A stretch of DNA of 51,466 bases from Oscillospiraceae bacterium (GTDB lineage Bacteria; Bacillota; Clostridia; Oscillospirales; Oscillospiraceae), in assembly GCA_022792945.1 (NCBI GenBank), contig JAAWBZ010000103.1:1-51466 (forward strand). The letters run 5' to 3'. A program made the translations under genes and the position numbers. The notes beneath the pieces were generated by a model that was not told the DNA's origin, did no database searches, and saw only the letters and a program-made list of their open reading frames with translations. Positions 44,878 through 51,466 of this stretch are shown in pieces (position 1 is the first letter of the stretch; every line of letters begins with the position of its first letter).

Positions 44878-44912
44878 AAAACAGCCGCCCTCCAGGAGAA
44901 GGCGGCTGTTTT
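44878..44912. terminator. Bidirectional terminator after uvrA
   Basis: 12-bp perfect stem AAAACAGCCGCC (44878-44889), 11-nt loop, GGCGGCTGTTTT (44901-44912). Serves uvrA and the convergent gene ending at 44914. Confidence 0.85.
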
Positions 44913-44913
44913 G

Positions 44914-45546
44914 TCAATTCGATTCCAAAAGGGAGAGGCCGGGCAGCGTCAGCTGTATGGCAGCTGCGGAAAGGGCGCCATAGGGCTGCATCAGGTGCAG
45001 CATCTCGAAGGCCGCAGAGGGAACCTCGCCCTCGTCGATGGGCGCCGGGACGTTGCGCACGGAGTAGCCGGAGGGCTCATTGGGATCGGGGTAGTAAAGG
45101 TTCTGGAGACAGCCTTCGCCGTCGTATTCCACCTTCATGCCCACCACCATGCGGAGGCTCCACTGGTAGCTCACGCGGGTGAGGTTGCCCTGATCGTCGC
45201 ACTGGATGCGCTGGCAGGTCATGCTTCCCTGGTGGGGGACGCTGCCCATGCACTGGTCCAGATAGAGAATCAGGCGGCGCTGGTTGTCGGTGCGGATGTC
45301 CTTGGCTTCGGCCTCGGAGGCGCCGGCAGGGATTTCCTGCAGGCGCGGCACTGGTACGGTCTGGGGCTCGTCGGGATAGCCGCCCTGGAGGATCTGGGGC
45401 TGGAGATTTTCGTCGTAGAGGAGGATGGTCCCTGGCTGCATACGGCTGGGCGGCGCGGCGGGCGGCGGTGCGGCGGCCATGGCCGGCAGCGTCAGCACGG
45501 ACAGCAGGAGAACGGCGGCAAGGAGCAGGGGGAGTTTTCTTGGCAT
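44914..45546 (-). CDS. Secreted protein of unknown function
   Basis: 210 aa. Signal peptide PRKLPLLLAAVLLLSVLTLP with a likely SPase I site AMA-AAP. The mature part starts Pro/Ala-rich and continues as a globular region (GTILLYDENLQPQILQGGYP, QGSMTCQRIQCDDQGNLTRV, GMKVEYDGEGCLQNLYYPDP) with three Cys. No family is recognised. The open frame ends at the strong terminator shared with uvrA. The region 45547-45792 upstream is AT-rich and holds no gene. Confidence 0.72.
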   Translation of the reverse strand: MPRKLPLLLAAVLLLSVLTLPAMAAAPPPAAPPSRMQPGTILLYDENLQPQILQGGYPDEPQTVPVPRLQEIPAGASEAEAKDIRTDNQRRLILYLDQCMGSVPHQGSMTCQRIQCDDQGNLTRVSYQWSLRMVVGMKVEYDGEGCLQNLYYPDPNEPSGYSVRNVPAPIDEGEVPSAAFEMLHLMQPYGALSAAAIQLTLPGLSLLESN

Positions 45547-45750
45547 CGTGAGCTTCCTTTCTGAGTCATGGCGAGTGGTTTACGGGATATAATTTATGTT
45601 AACCAAAATCCGCCCGGAAATCAACAACAGATTTGTTTTTTTTCGTCACCCTTTTGTCATGGTATACAGGAAATGGAAGGGTTGGAAATTCCTCCGGCCC
45701 GTTTCACCAGAGAAAGGCAGGGATTTACCAGAAAACCCCCGAAATGCCGA

Positions 45751-45789
45751 AAAAACCAGAGCGCAGAATTTTTTTGCGCTCTGGTTTTT
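45751..45789. terminator. Terminator downstream of ung
   Basis: 15-bp perfect stem AAAAACCAGAGCGCA (45751-45765), 9-nt loop, opposite arm 45775-45789. It lies 4 nt after the ung stop on the minus strand, with T-runs in both directions. Confidence 0.85.
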
Positions 45790-45792
45790 GCG

Positions 45793-46464
45793 TTATCTGG
45801 AAAAGTCGATGGGTGCTTCGCCATGCTCCGTGAGGAAGGCATTGACCCGGGAGAAGGGACGGCTGCCGAAGAATCCGCGGTAGACGGACAAAGGGCTGGG
45901 ATGGGGCGCACGGAGGATCAGCCGGGGACCGCTGGCCCCGGCGGCAGCCGCGGCCTTTTTTTGCGCCTGCGCGCCCCAGAGCACGAAGGCGATGGGCTGC
46001 GGAAGGGCACGGATGGCCTCTACTACGGCGTCGGTGAAGGTTTGCCAGCCAAAATCCTTATGGCTGTTGGCCTGTCCGGCGCTCACCGACAGTACGGTGT
46101 TCAGCAGCAGTACACCCTGTGCCGCCCAGCCGGAGAGATCACCGTCCGCTGGAGGTGGACAGTGGAGGTCATCCGCCAGCTCCTGAAACAGGTTGCGCAG
46201 GGACGGCGGGAGCCGGACGCCCCGGCGCACGGAGAAGGCCAGTCCGTTGGCCTGTCCCGGCTCGTGATAGGGATCCTGCCCCAGGATCACTGCCCGGACC
46301 TGGCCGGGGGGCGTCAGCAGCAGCGCCCGGAAGCGCTCGGACGCCGGCGGGTAGACCGGCCCGGCGGTCTCTGCCGCCGCGACCCGGGCGCACAGCGCGG
46401 CCCAGTAGGGTTTTTCCAGCTCCGCGCACAGCAGCGGCTGCCACAGGCCCAGCAGGTTTTGCAT
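45793..46464 (-). CDS. ung: Uracil-DNA glycosylase
   Basis: 223-aa family-1 UDG that removes uracil from DNA. Water-activating motif VILGQDPYHEPGQANGLAFS (catalytic Asp), Phe-stacking and Asn-type recognition in VLLLNTVLSV, and intercalation loop APHPSPLSVYRG with the catalytic His. GAAGGGA is before the ATG. Complete. Confidence 0.96.
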   Translation of the reverse strand: MQNLLGLWQPLLCAELEKPYWAALCARVAAAETAGPVYPPASERFRALLLTPPGQVRAVILGQDPYHEPGQANGLAFSVRRGVRLPPSLRNLFQELADDLHCPPPADGDLSGWAAQGVLLLNTVLSVSAGQANSHKDFGWQTFTDAVVEAIRALPQPIAFVLWGAQAQKKAAAAAGASGPRLILRAPHPSPLSVYRGFFGSRPFSRVNAFLTEHGEAPIDFSR

Positions 46465-46572
46465 GATCTCGCATCCCTTCGATTTTTTCTATCAGTATAC
46501 AGCATTTTCAGTCGCAGGACAAGCCGCCGGCGCGTAGAATGGCGGGAGTTTTTTCGGAAGGGATGTGGAAAA

Positions 46573-47862
46573 ATGGTCATTCACACGGTCCGCGCGGGGG
46601 AGACGCTGACGGAGATTGCAGGGGCCTACGGCGTGGCGCCGGGACTGGTGGCCCGGGTCAACGGCCTGCGGCAGCCCTACCCGCTGGCGGTGGGACAGAG
46701 TCTGCTGATTCTGACGCCGGCGCAGCTCCACACGGTCCAGCCGGGGGAGACGCTGTGGACCATCGCGGGGCGCTGCGGCATTTCGCCGCTGGCGCTGCTG
46801 CGCAATAATCCCAATCTCGAAGGACGCGCTTCCCTCTATCCGGGGCAGATATTAGTGGTGGCATGGACCGATGTGCCCACGCGCGATGCGGACGTTAACG
46901 GCTACGCCTACCCCTATGTGGATGAGGCCGTGCTGCGGGGCATTCTGCCCTATACTACCTTCCTGACACCGTTTACCTACGGAATTTCAGCGGCTGGGGG
47001 CCTGGTGCAGCTGGAGGACCGGCGGCTGGTGGCACTGGCGGGGCAATACGGCGCGGCGGCCTGGATGCACCTGTCCACCCTGACGGAAAGCGGCGTCTTT
47101 TCCAACGACCGCGCCGCCCAGGTCCTCCGTGACCCCGCCGCTCAGGAGGCTCTGGCGCAGCTGGCGGTGGAGCGGGCGGCGCTTCTGGGCTATCGGGGCA
47201 TCGACGTGGATTTTGAGTTCATTGATCCGGAACAGGCGGAGCTGTACGCTGAGTTTGTCGGCCGTCTCCGCCGCCTGGCCAACGCCCAGGGAATGGAGGT
47301 CGTCACGGCCCTGGCCCCCAAGGTCTCCGCCGCTCAGGCGGGCGTTCTGTACGAGGGCCACAATTACCGCCTGCTGGGCGAGAACTCCGACGCAGTGCTT
47401 CTGATGACGTATGAGTGGGGGTATACATACGGTCCGGCCATGGCGGTGGCGCCGGTTCTGGCGGTGCGGCGGGTGCTGGATTACGCGGTCACGGAGATCC
47501 CGCCAGAGAAGATCTTCATGGGCTTTCCCAACTATGCCTATGACTTCGCCCACCCCTATGTAGCCGGCATCAGCCGCGCGCGGAGCCTCTCCAACCCCGG
47601 CGCGGTGGAGCTGGCCATTGCCGTCGGGGCAGAGATCCACTACGACGAAACGGCGCAGACACCCTACTTCTACTACACCGACGATGGCGGCGTGGTCCAT
47701 GAGGTCTGGTTCGAGGACGCCCGCAGCAGCCTGGCGAAGTTCCGCCTGGTGGAGGAATACGGCTTCCGCGGCCTGGGCTACTGGAATTTCATGCGGCCGT
47801 TTCCGGTCAATTTCTCCCTGCTCAACGTCTGCTTCCGGGTCCGCTATGGCGCGGGGCGGTAA
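46573..47862 (+). CDS. LysM-GH18 spore peptidoglycan hydrolase (YaaH/SleL type)
   Basis: 429 aa. Two LysM repeats (residues 2-47 HTVRAGETLTEIAGAYGV and 52-97 HTVQPGETLWTIAGRCGI) bind glycan. A GH18 catalytic domain follows from about 108; the DxDxE motif is GIDVDFEFID with Glu215 as acid/base. This is the arrangement of SleL/YaaH N-acetylglucosaminidases that degrade spore cortex during germination. There is no signal peptide, as in spore-coat-located members. ATG at 46573; the frame open further upstream runs antisense to ung and is spurious. Supports a spore-forming host. Confidence 0.88.
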   Translation: MVIHTVRAGETLTEIAGAYGVAPGLVARVNGLRQPYPLAVGQSLLILTPAQLHTVQPGETLWTIAGRCGISPLALLRNNPNLEGRASLYPGQILVVAWTDVPTRDADVNGYAYPYVDEAVLRGILPYTTFLTPFTYGISAAGGLVQLEDRRLVALAGQYGAAAWMHLSTLTESGVFSNDRAAQVLRDPAAQEALAQLAVERAALLGYRGIDVDFEFIDPEQAELYAEFVGRLRRLANAQGMEVVTALAPKVSAAQAGVLYEGHNYRLLGENSDAVLLMTYEWGYTYGPAMAVAPVLAVRRVLDYAVTEIPPEKIFMGFPNYAYDFAHPYVAGISRARSLSNPGAVELAIAVGAEIHYDETAQTPYFYYTDDGGVVHEVWFEDARSSLAKFRLVEEYGFRGLGYWNFMRPFPVNFSLLNVCFRVRYGAGR

Positions 47863-47868
47863 AAAAGC

Positions 47869-47892
47869 GACAGCGTCCTTTTGGACGCTGTC
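47869..47892. terminator. Bidirectional terminator between the GH18 gene and spoVT
   Basis: 10-bp perfect stem GACAGCGTCC (47869-47878), loop TTTT, GGACGCTGTC (47883-47892). On the minus strand it is followed by GCTTTTTT, so it is best for spoVT. Confidence 0.8.
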
Positions 47893-47901
47893 AATTTCCT
47901 A

Positions 47902-48444
47902 TCAGCTCTCCATCTGCTGGCCCAGGAAGGAGGCGATGGTCTGTGCCAGTCTCTGGTCGCCCTCGCCCATGGGCTCGTCCTTTTCCTCCATCAGCAGCAT
48001 CACACAGCCCATCAGGTCGCCTTCGGCGGTGATAGGGGCGGCGACGCCCAGATAGTAGCGGTCAGAGGCCTCTGATGCCCGGAGGCGCACGTCTCCGCCG
48101 GCGTAGCGGTAGGGCTTGCGCTGCTCCATCAGATGCTCCAGGTCCTGGGAGTTGCGCTTGTCCAGCAACTCCCGCCGGGGCGCGCCCGCTAGGGCGATGA
48201 TGGCGTCCCGGTCAGCCACGGCGGCGATGCGCCCCGTGTTCTTCCCGATGGAATCGCAGATCTGCCCGGCGAAGTCTGAAAGATCCCCCATGGGGGAATA
48301 CTTCTTGAAAATGACCTCGCCGTCCTTCTCTGTGTAGATCTCCAGAGGGTCGCCCTCGCGGATGCGCAGGGTGCGGCGGATCTCTTTGGGGATGACGACT
48401 CTGCCCAAGTCGTCGATGCGGCGTACAATACCGGTTGCTTTCAT
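47902..48444 (-). CDS. spoVT: Stage V sporulation regulator SpoVT (AbrB family)
   Basis: 180-aa DNA-binding protein. The N-terminal AbrB swapped-hairpin domain is TGIVRRIDDLGRVVIPKEIR with LRIREGDPLEIY; the C-terminal GAF-like domain (residues 56-178; RIAAVADRDAIIALAG, YLGVAAPITAEGDLMGCVML) is what sets SpoVT apart from AbrB. SpoVT regulates late forespore genes in B. subtilis. A 13-bp inverted repeat lies upstream at 48528-48562 and may be its operator. RBS AAGGAG is present about 8 nt upstream. Confidence 0.9.
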   Translation of the reverse strand: MKATGIVRRIDDLGRVVIPKEIRRTLRIREGDPLEIYTEKDGEVIFKKYSPMGDLSDFAGQICDSIGKNTGRIAAVADRDAIIALAGAPRRELLDKRNSQDLEHLMEQRKPYRYAGGDVRLRASEASDRYYLGVAAPITAEGDLMGCVMLLMEEKDEPMGEGDQRLAQTIASFLGQQMES

Positions 48445-48527
48445 AATTCCAAGACTCCTTACCTGCGTTTGGATCTGCCTTTTGCGGCAGATTCCTGGAT
48501 TGCTTCCCTAGTGTCTGCATTTTGTGG

Positions 48528-48579
48528 GGAATTATGCAAGCGCGCCGCCCTTGCATAATTCCTGCATCTGTGCTACCAT
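48528..48579. promoter_or_regulatory. Inverted-repeat operator and femX promoter
   Basis: Perfect 13-bp arms GGAATTATGCAAG (48528-48540) and CTTGCATAATTCC (48550-48562) around a 9-nt GC-only centre. The right arm holds the -35 TTGCAT (48551-48556) of a plus-strand promoter with 17-nt spacer and -10 TACCAT (48574-48579). The mirror arm lies upstream of spoVT, about 85 nt before its start. Confidence 0.6.
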
Positions 48580-48639
48580 AGAAGCAGGAAAAATCTACAA
48601 GAAAAGCGCCGCCTCGCGGCGGCGTGCAGGAGTTTCATT

Positions 48640-49701
48640 ATGTCTGAACTCATCACCGAAAAAACACTGCCGGAATATGAGGCCTTCGTCCAGTCCTGCC
48701 CCAAGGGGAACTTTGCCCAAAGCTCTCTTTGGGCCAGGCAGAAGCCCATGTGGACCTGGCGGGCCATCGCCGTCCGGGGCGAGAACGGAGCCATCCGCGG
48801 TACCCTGGCCGTGCTGATCCGGAAGGTGCCGGGGACGCCCTTTACCCTGATGTACGGCAGCCGCGGGCCGGTGTGCGACCCGGACGACCACGCCACGCTG
48901 CGGGAGCTGCTGGACGGGGCGCGGCTGCTGGCCAGGCAGTACAAATCCTACGTCGTCAAGCTGGATCCGGATATTCCCTCGTCCAACACCGCCTTCCGCG
49001 ACTATATGCTGGGGCAGGGCTTCCGGCTGAAGGAGGGCGGCAGGAACTTTGAGGCCATTCAGCCCCGCTACGTATTCCGCCTGGACGTGCAGGGCAAAAC
49101 AGAGGACGAGCTGATGGCCGGCTTCCACCAGAAGTGGCGCTACAACATCCGCCTGGCCCAGCGCAAGGGCGTGGAGGTCCGCGTGTGCGGCAAGGAGATG
49201 GTGCCGGACTTCGCCCGGCTGATGCTGGAGACCGGCGTCCGGGACGGCTTTGTGACCCGCCAGCCGGAATACTTCTCGCAGATGCTGGACAATCTGGGCG
49301 AGCATTGCCGCCTCTACATGGCCTTTTTCGAGGGCGCGCCCATCGCCGGCACTCTGGCCATCCAGTATGGCGACAAGGTCTGGTACCTCTACGGCGCGTC
49401 CAGCAACCAGCACCGCAACCTGATGCCAAACTACCTTCTCCAGTGGCGCATGATCCAGTGGGCCGTGGAGACCGGATGCCGGGTGTACGACTTCCGCGGC
49501 GTCTCGGGCGACCTCTCGGAGGACAATCCCCTCTATGGGCTCTACCAGTTCAAGAAGGGCTTCGGCGGCGCGTTCACCGAGTTCGTCGGAGAGATGGACC
49601 TGGTTCTGAACAAGGCTGTCTATTTCGCCGTGGAGCACGGCACCAACGTCATGAAGGAGGCGCGCAGGCGCGTCTACCTGCTGAAAAACCGGAAAAAATG
49701 A
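48640..49701 (+). CDS. FemX/FemAB-like peptidoglycan bridge aminoacyltransferase
   Basis: 353-aa protein with two GNAT-like folds, the FemABX family that adds amino acids from aminoacyl-tRNA to peptidoglycan precursors. The block FHQKWRYNIRLAQRKGVEV and DKVWYLYGASSNQHRNLMPNY match the family, as does YDFRGVSGD with LYQFKKGFGG. No coiled-coil arm as in FemA, so FemX-like. GGAG precedes the ATG. Directly followed (33 nt) by a racemase homologue, which suggests a joint envelope function. Which amino acid is added is unknown. Confidence 0.87.
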   Translation: MSELITEKTLPEYEAFVQSCPKGNFAQSSLWARQKPMWTWRAIAVRGENGAIRGTLAVLIRKVPGTPFTLMYGSRGPVCDPDDHATLRELLDGARLLARQYKSYVVKLDPDIPSSNTAFRDYMLGQGFRLKEGGRNFEAIQPRYVFRLDVQGKTEDELMAGFHQKWRYNIRLAQRKGVEVRVCGKEMVPDFARLMLETGVRDGFVTRQPEYFSQMLDNLGEHCRLYMAFFEGAPIAGTLAIQYGDKVWYLYGASSNQHRNLMPNYLLQWRMIQWAVETGCRVYDFRGVSGDLSEDNPLYGLYQFKKGFGGAFTEFVGEMDLVLNKAVYFAVEHGTNVMKEARRRVYLLKNRKK

Positions 49702-49734
49702 TCCCCCAACCCGCACAGCACAAAGGAGGAAGCC

Positions 49735-50826
49735 ATGAGAACGTATGTGGTAGAGAAAGAAGCCCTTCTTGGCAATATCCGCACCATCAAGGAGCGGGCG
49801 GGCGGCGTGCCCCTCTGGGCGGTAGTCAAGGGGAACGGCTACGGCCTGGGCGCGGCGCCTATGGCGAAGCTTCTGCGGGAGCAGGGCATTTCGCGCTTCT
49901 GCGTCACCGAGGTGTCCGAGGCCCGCGCGCTGCGGGAGGCCGGACTCACTCAGGAGCCGATCCTGATGCTCCAGCCCACGGCGGACCGGGCGGTTTTGGA
50001 GCAGCTGCTGGCGCTGAACGTGATCTGCACCGTCTCCAGCCGGGACGACGCGGTAGTGCTCAACGGCGTGGCCTCGGAGCGCCACTGCGTGGCGGAGGCC
50101 CACATCAAAATCGACGTGGGCATGGGGCGCTACGGCTTCACGTCCAGGGAGATGGATAAAATTCTCTCCATCTACCAGTACATGGACGGCATCGCCGTCT
50201 CGGGCATCTATACCCACTTTCCCATGGCCTTCCGCTCGGAGAAAAAGACCCGGGAGCAGTTTGAGCAGTTCCGATATGTGGTGGACCAGATCACAGGCAA
50301 GGGCTACGAGACCGGCGAGCCCCACTGCTGCAACTCCGCGGCGTTCCTCTGCTGGCCGGAGATGCACATGGGCGGCGCGCGCATCGGCTCGGCGTGGCTG
50401 GGGCGGATGAGCCTGCGGGGGAACTTCAACCTCCGGCGGGTGGGCTGCTGCGAGAGCCGGGTGGAGGAGATCCGCTGGCTCCCCAAGGGCGCGTCCACCG
50501 GGTACGGCGGCGCGTGGCGCGCGAAAAAGCCAACGCGGCTGGCGGCGGTGCCGGTGGGGTGGTACCACGGCTTCTCGGCGGAGTACGGCCGCGACAGCTT
50601 CCGCTTCCGGGACTGCCTGCGGGGCGGGCTGTCGCTGTGGAAGGCGTGGATGACGCGGAAAAAGCTCTATGTGCGCATCAATGGCCAGCGCTGCCCGGTG
50701 CGGGGGCATGTGGGGATGCTGCACACCATGGCGGACGTGTCCAAGGTGGACTGCCACGCCGGCGACCTGGCCGTGCTGGATATCAGTCCGACGATGCAGA
50801 AGGGCATGCCTGTGGAATTCCGATAA
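49735..50826 (+). CDS. Alanine racemase family PLP protein, divergent
   Basis: 363 aa, fold-type III PLP enzyme. Lys32 in AVVKGNGYGLG binds PLP; the second catalytic base Tyr257 is in TGYGGAW. Pocket elements IDVGMGRYGF, GGARIGSAWLG and AVPVGWYHGF are present, but the usual VGYADGY is replaced by VGWYHGF. The normally invariant GxVxMDxxxxD motif reads HVGMLHTMAD, with Leu329 in place of the Asp that lines the alanine site. It may racemise another amino acid. AGGAGG is before the ATG. Lies 33 nt after femX. Confidence 0.82.
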   Translation: MRTYVVEKEALLGNIRTIKERAGGVPLWAVVKGNGYGLGAAPMAKLLREQGISRFCVTEVSEARALREAGLTQEPILMLQPTADRAVLEQLLALNVICTVSSRDDAVVLNGVASERHCVAEAHIKIDVGMGRYGFTSREMDKILSIYQYMDGIAVSGIYTHFPMAFRSEKKTREQFEQFRYVVDQITGKGYETGEPHCCNSAAFLCWPEMHMGGARIGSAWLGRMSLRGNFNLRRVGCCESRVEEIRWLPKGASTGYGGAWRAKKPTRLAAVPVGWYHGFSAEYGRDSFRFRDCLRGGLSLWKAWMTRKKLYVRINGQRCPVRGHVGMLHTMADVSKVDCHAGDLAVLDISPTMQKGMPVEFR

Positions 50827-50833
50827 AAAAAGA

Positions 50834-50870
50834 TCTGCCGGCCCTGCAAAAGGGCCGGCAGACGTTTTTT
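50834..50870 (+). terminator. Terminator of the femX-racemase operon
   Basis: 12-bp stem TCTGCCGGCCCT (50834-50845), loop GCAAA, AGGGCCGGCAGA (50851-50862), then ACG and six T. Confidence 0.85.
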
Positions 50871-51161
50871 AAATGCGGATCAGCTCATATTGGTCGGTGC
50901 CCAGGCCGATCTTCACCGTGTGGGCGATCTGGGTGCGCCAGCTGGTGCCGGGATGGGCGGCGGTGAAGAGAGAGATCGGGGATGGAGGGGTCGTCCTCGG
51001 TGTCGATCCAGGTGTTTGGCAGGCACGGTGCGGCGTTCTCGCCGTGGCAGCCGCAGTTGGGGTGACCGCGTTGACCAGGGTGATGCGGAAGGCGGGCCGA
51101 CCGTGGACCACGGCCTGGGTGTATTCGGCGATTTTTCCCTGACCTTCGCCTTTTCCAACAC
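50869..51161 (-). pseudogene. DUF362-like protein, C-terminal remnant with two frameshifts
   Basis: Minus-strand translation needs two frame changes: GKGEGQGKIAEYTQAVVHGR then PAFRITLVNAVTP; then in the next frame NCGCHGENAAPCLPNTWIDT and EDDPSIPDLSL; then back to FTAAHPGTSWRTQIAHTVKI and GLGTDQYELIRI, stop at 50869. The order matches the end of DUF362 proteins, often fused to ferredoxin domains. No N-terminal part is present before the neighbouring UPF0210 gene ends at 51175, so it is a truncated, decayed gene. Confidence 0.55.
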
Positions 51162-51174
51162 AGGTCCCTTTTCC

Positions 51175-51466
51175 TCAGTTTTTCAGGCTCTGCATGGGGG
51201 CGGGGATGCGCCCGCCCCGGGCAATCATGGCCGCGGGGGAGGCCCGGTGCACCGGCATCACCGGCGCGCTGCCAAGTAAACCCCCGAACTCCACCAGATC
51301 GCCCACCTGCTTGCCTACCGCCGGGATCAGGCGGACGGCGGTGGTCTTGGAATTGACCATGCCGATGGCGGCCTCGTCGGCAATGATGGCAGAGAGAGTC
51401 TCGGCGGGGGTGTCCCCGGGGACGGCGATCATGTCCAAGCCCACGGAGCAGACGCAGGTCATGGCC
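51175..51466 (-). CDS. UPF0210/DUF711 (PFL) family protein, C-terminal part
   Basis: The last 97 or so residues of a UPF0210-family protein: [20 protein letters not shown], then [12 protein letters not shown]-type block (here [20 protein letters not shown]), [15 protein letters not shown] and the end [13 protein letters not shown] before the stop at 51175. The 5' part runs off the right edge of the window. Family function is not established. It is not followed by a visible terminator. Confidence 0.85.
   Translation of the reverse strand, partial: AMTCVCSVGLDMIAVPGDTPAETLSAIIADEAAIGMVNSKTTAVRLIPAVGKQVGDLVEFGGLLGSAPVMPVHRASPAAMIARGGRIPAPMQSLKN

Noticed and set aside
45568-46572. Upstream extension of the LysM-GH18 frame by 335 codons
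   Set aside because: Runs antisense through ung and across its terminator; the LysM start at 46573 is clear.
48595-50757. A 720-codon minus-strand open frame opposite femX and the racemase gene
   Set aside because: Spans two real plus-strand genes and their spacer, no RBS, no domain.

Overview
The window looks like the origin-proximal part of the chromosome of a GC-rich, anaerobic, probably spore-forming gut Firmicute of the Oscillospiraceae type (Flavonifractor, Lawsonibacter or Dysosmobacter relatives). Evidence: a spoVT homologue and a LysM-GH18 spore-cortex-type hydrolase, a two-gene minimal SUF pair, an XRE-DUF6514 protein, a radical SAM protein typical of anaerobes, Firmicute-type LexA boxes, and the dnaA-dnaN-S4-recF-remB-gyrB-gyrA block. 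No rRNA or tRNA gene and no CRISPR array was seen.

Layout. (1) 0.2-13.7 kb is an accessory carbohydrate locus. It has two DegT/DnrJ-type PLP aminotransferases, an aldo/keto reductase, an SDR dehydrogenase, a complete CUT1 ABC importer lacking only its ATPase, a YesM/YesN-type two-component system and two AraC regulators, one of them behind a translationally coupled 16-codon leader ORF. It probably handles an amino- or keto-sugar or a cyclitol. (2) 13.7-17.2 kb is a graveyard of mobile DNA: an IS256-type transposase end, a group II intron relic with recognisable RT and domain V, a broken large serine recombinase, an IS1182-type transposase and one intact XRE-DUF6514 gene. (3) 17.2-30.4 kb is housekeeping: rlmD, a DUF3298-like lipoprotein, a radical SAM protein, SOS-boxed lexA, an SLH-CHAP surface hydrolase, two perfect parS sites, parA-parB-(membrane coiled coil)-serS, a small XRE/membrane-protein operon, a TauE exporter, an ECF S-component, DUF436, rnhA and a frameshifted SHOCT membrane gene. 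(4) 30.4-39.2 kb is the replication block on the minus strand, with a DnaA-box-rich dnaA-dnaN intergenic that is the best oriC candidate. (5) 39.4-51.5 kb carries smsC-smsB, rlmH, a cupin, SOS-boxed uvrA, ung, a spore-type hydrolase, spoVT, a FemX-like ligase, a divergent alanine racemase homologue, a broken DUF362 gene and the end of a UPF0210 gene.

How the parts work together. LexA (20.6 kb) is predicted to control itself and uvrA through the same AAACA-WW-TGTTT box. ParB should load on the two parS sites lying just before parA. If oriC lies at about 37.7 kb, the gyrase/replication block and the right-hand genes read away from it. Sequence novelty is modest. The most unusual items are a repeated double-stem-loop element with a fixed 18-nt linker, the leader ORF in front of an AraC gene, the Asp-to-Leu change in the racemase beside femX, the amino-sugar-type locus, and a palindromic operator shared by spoVT and femX.
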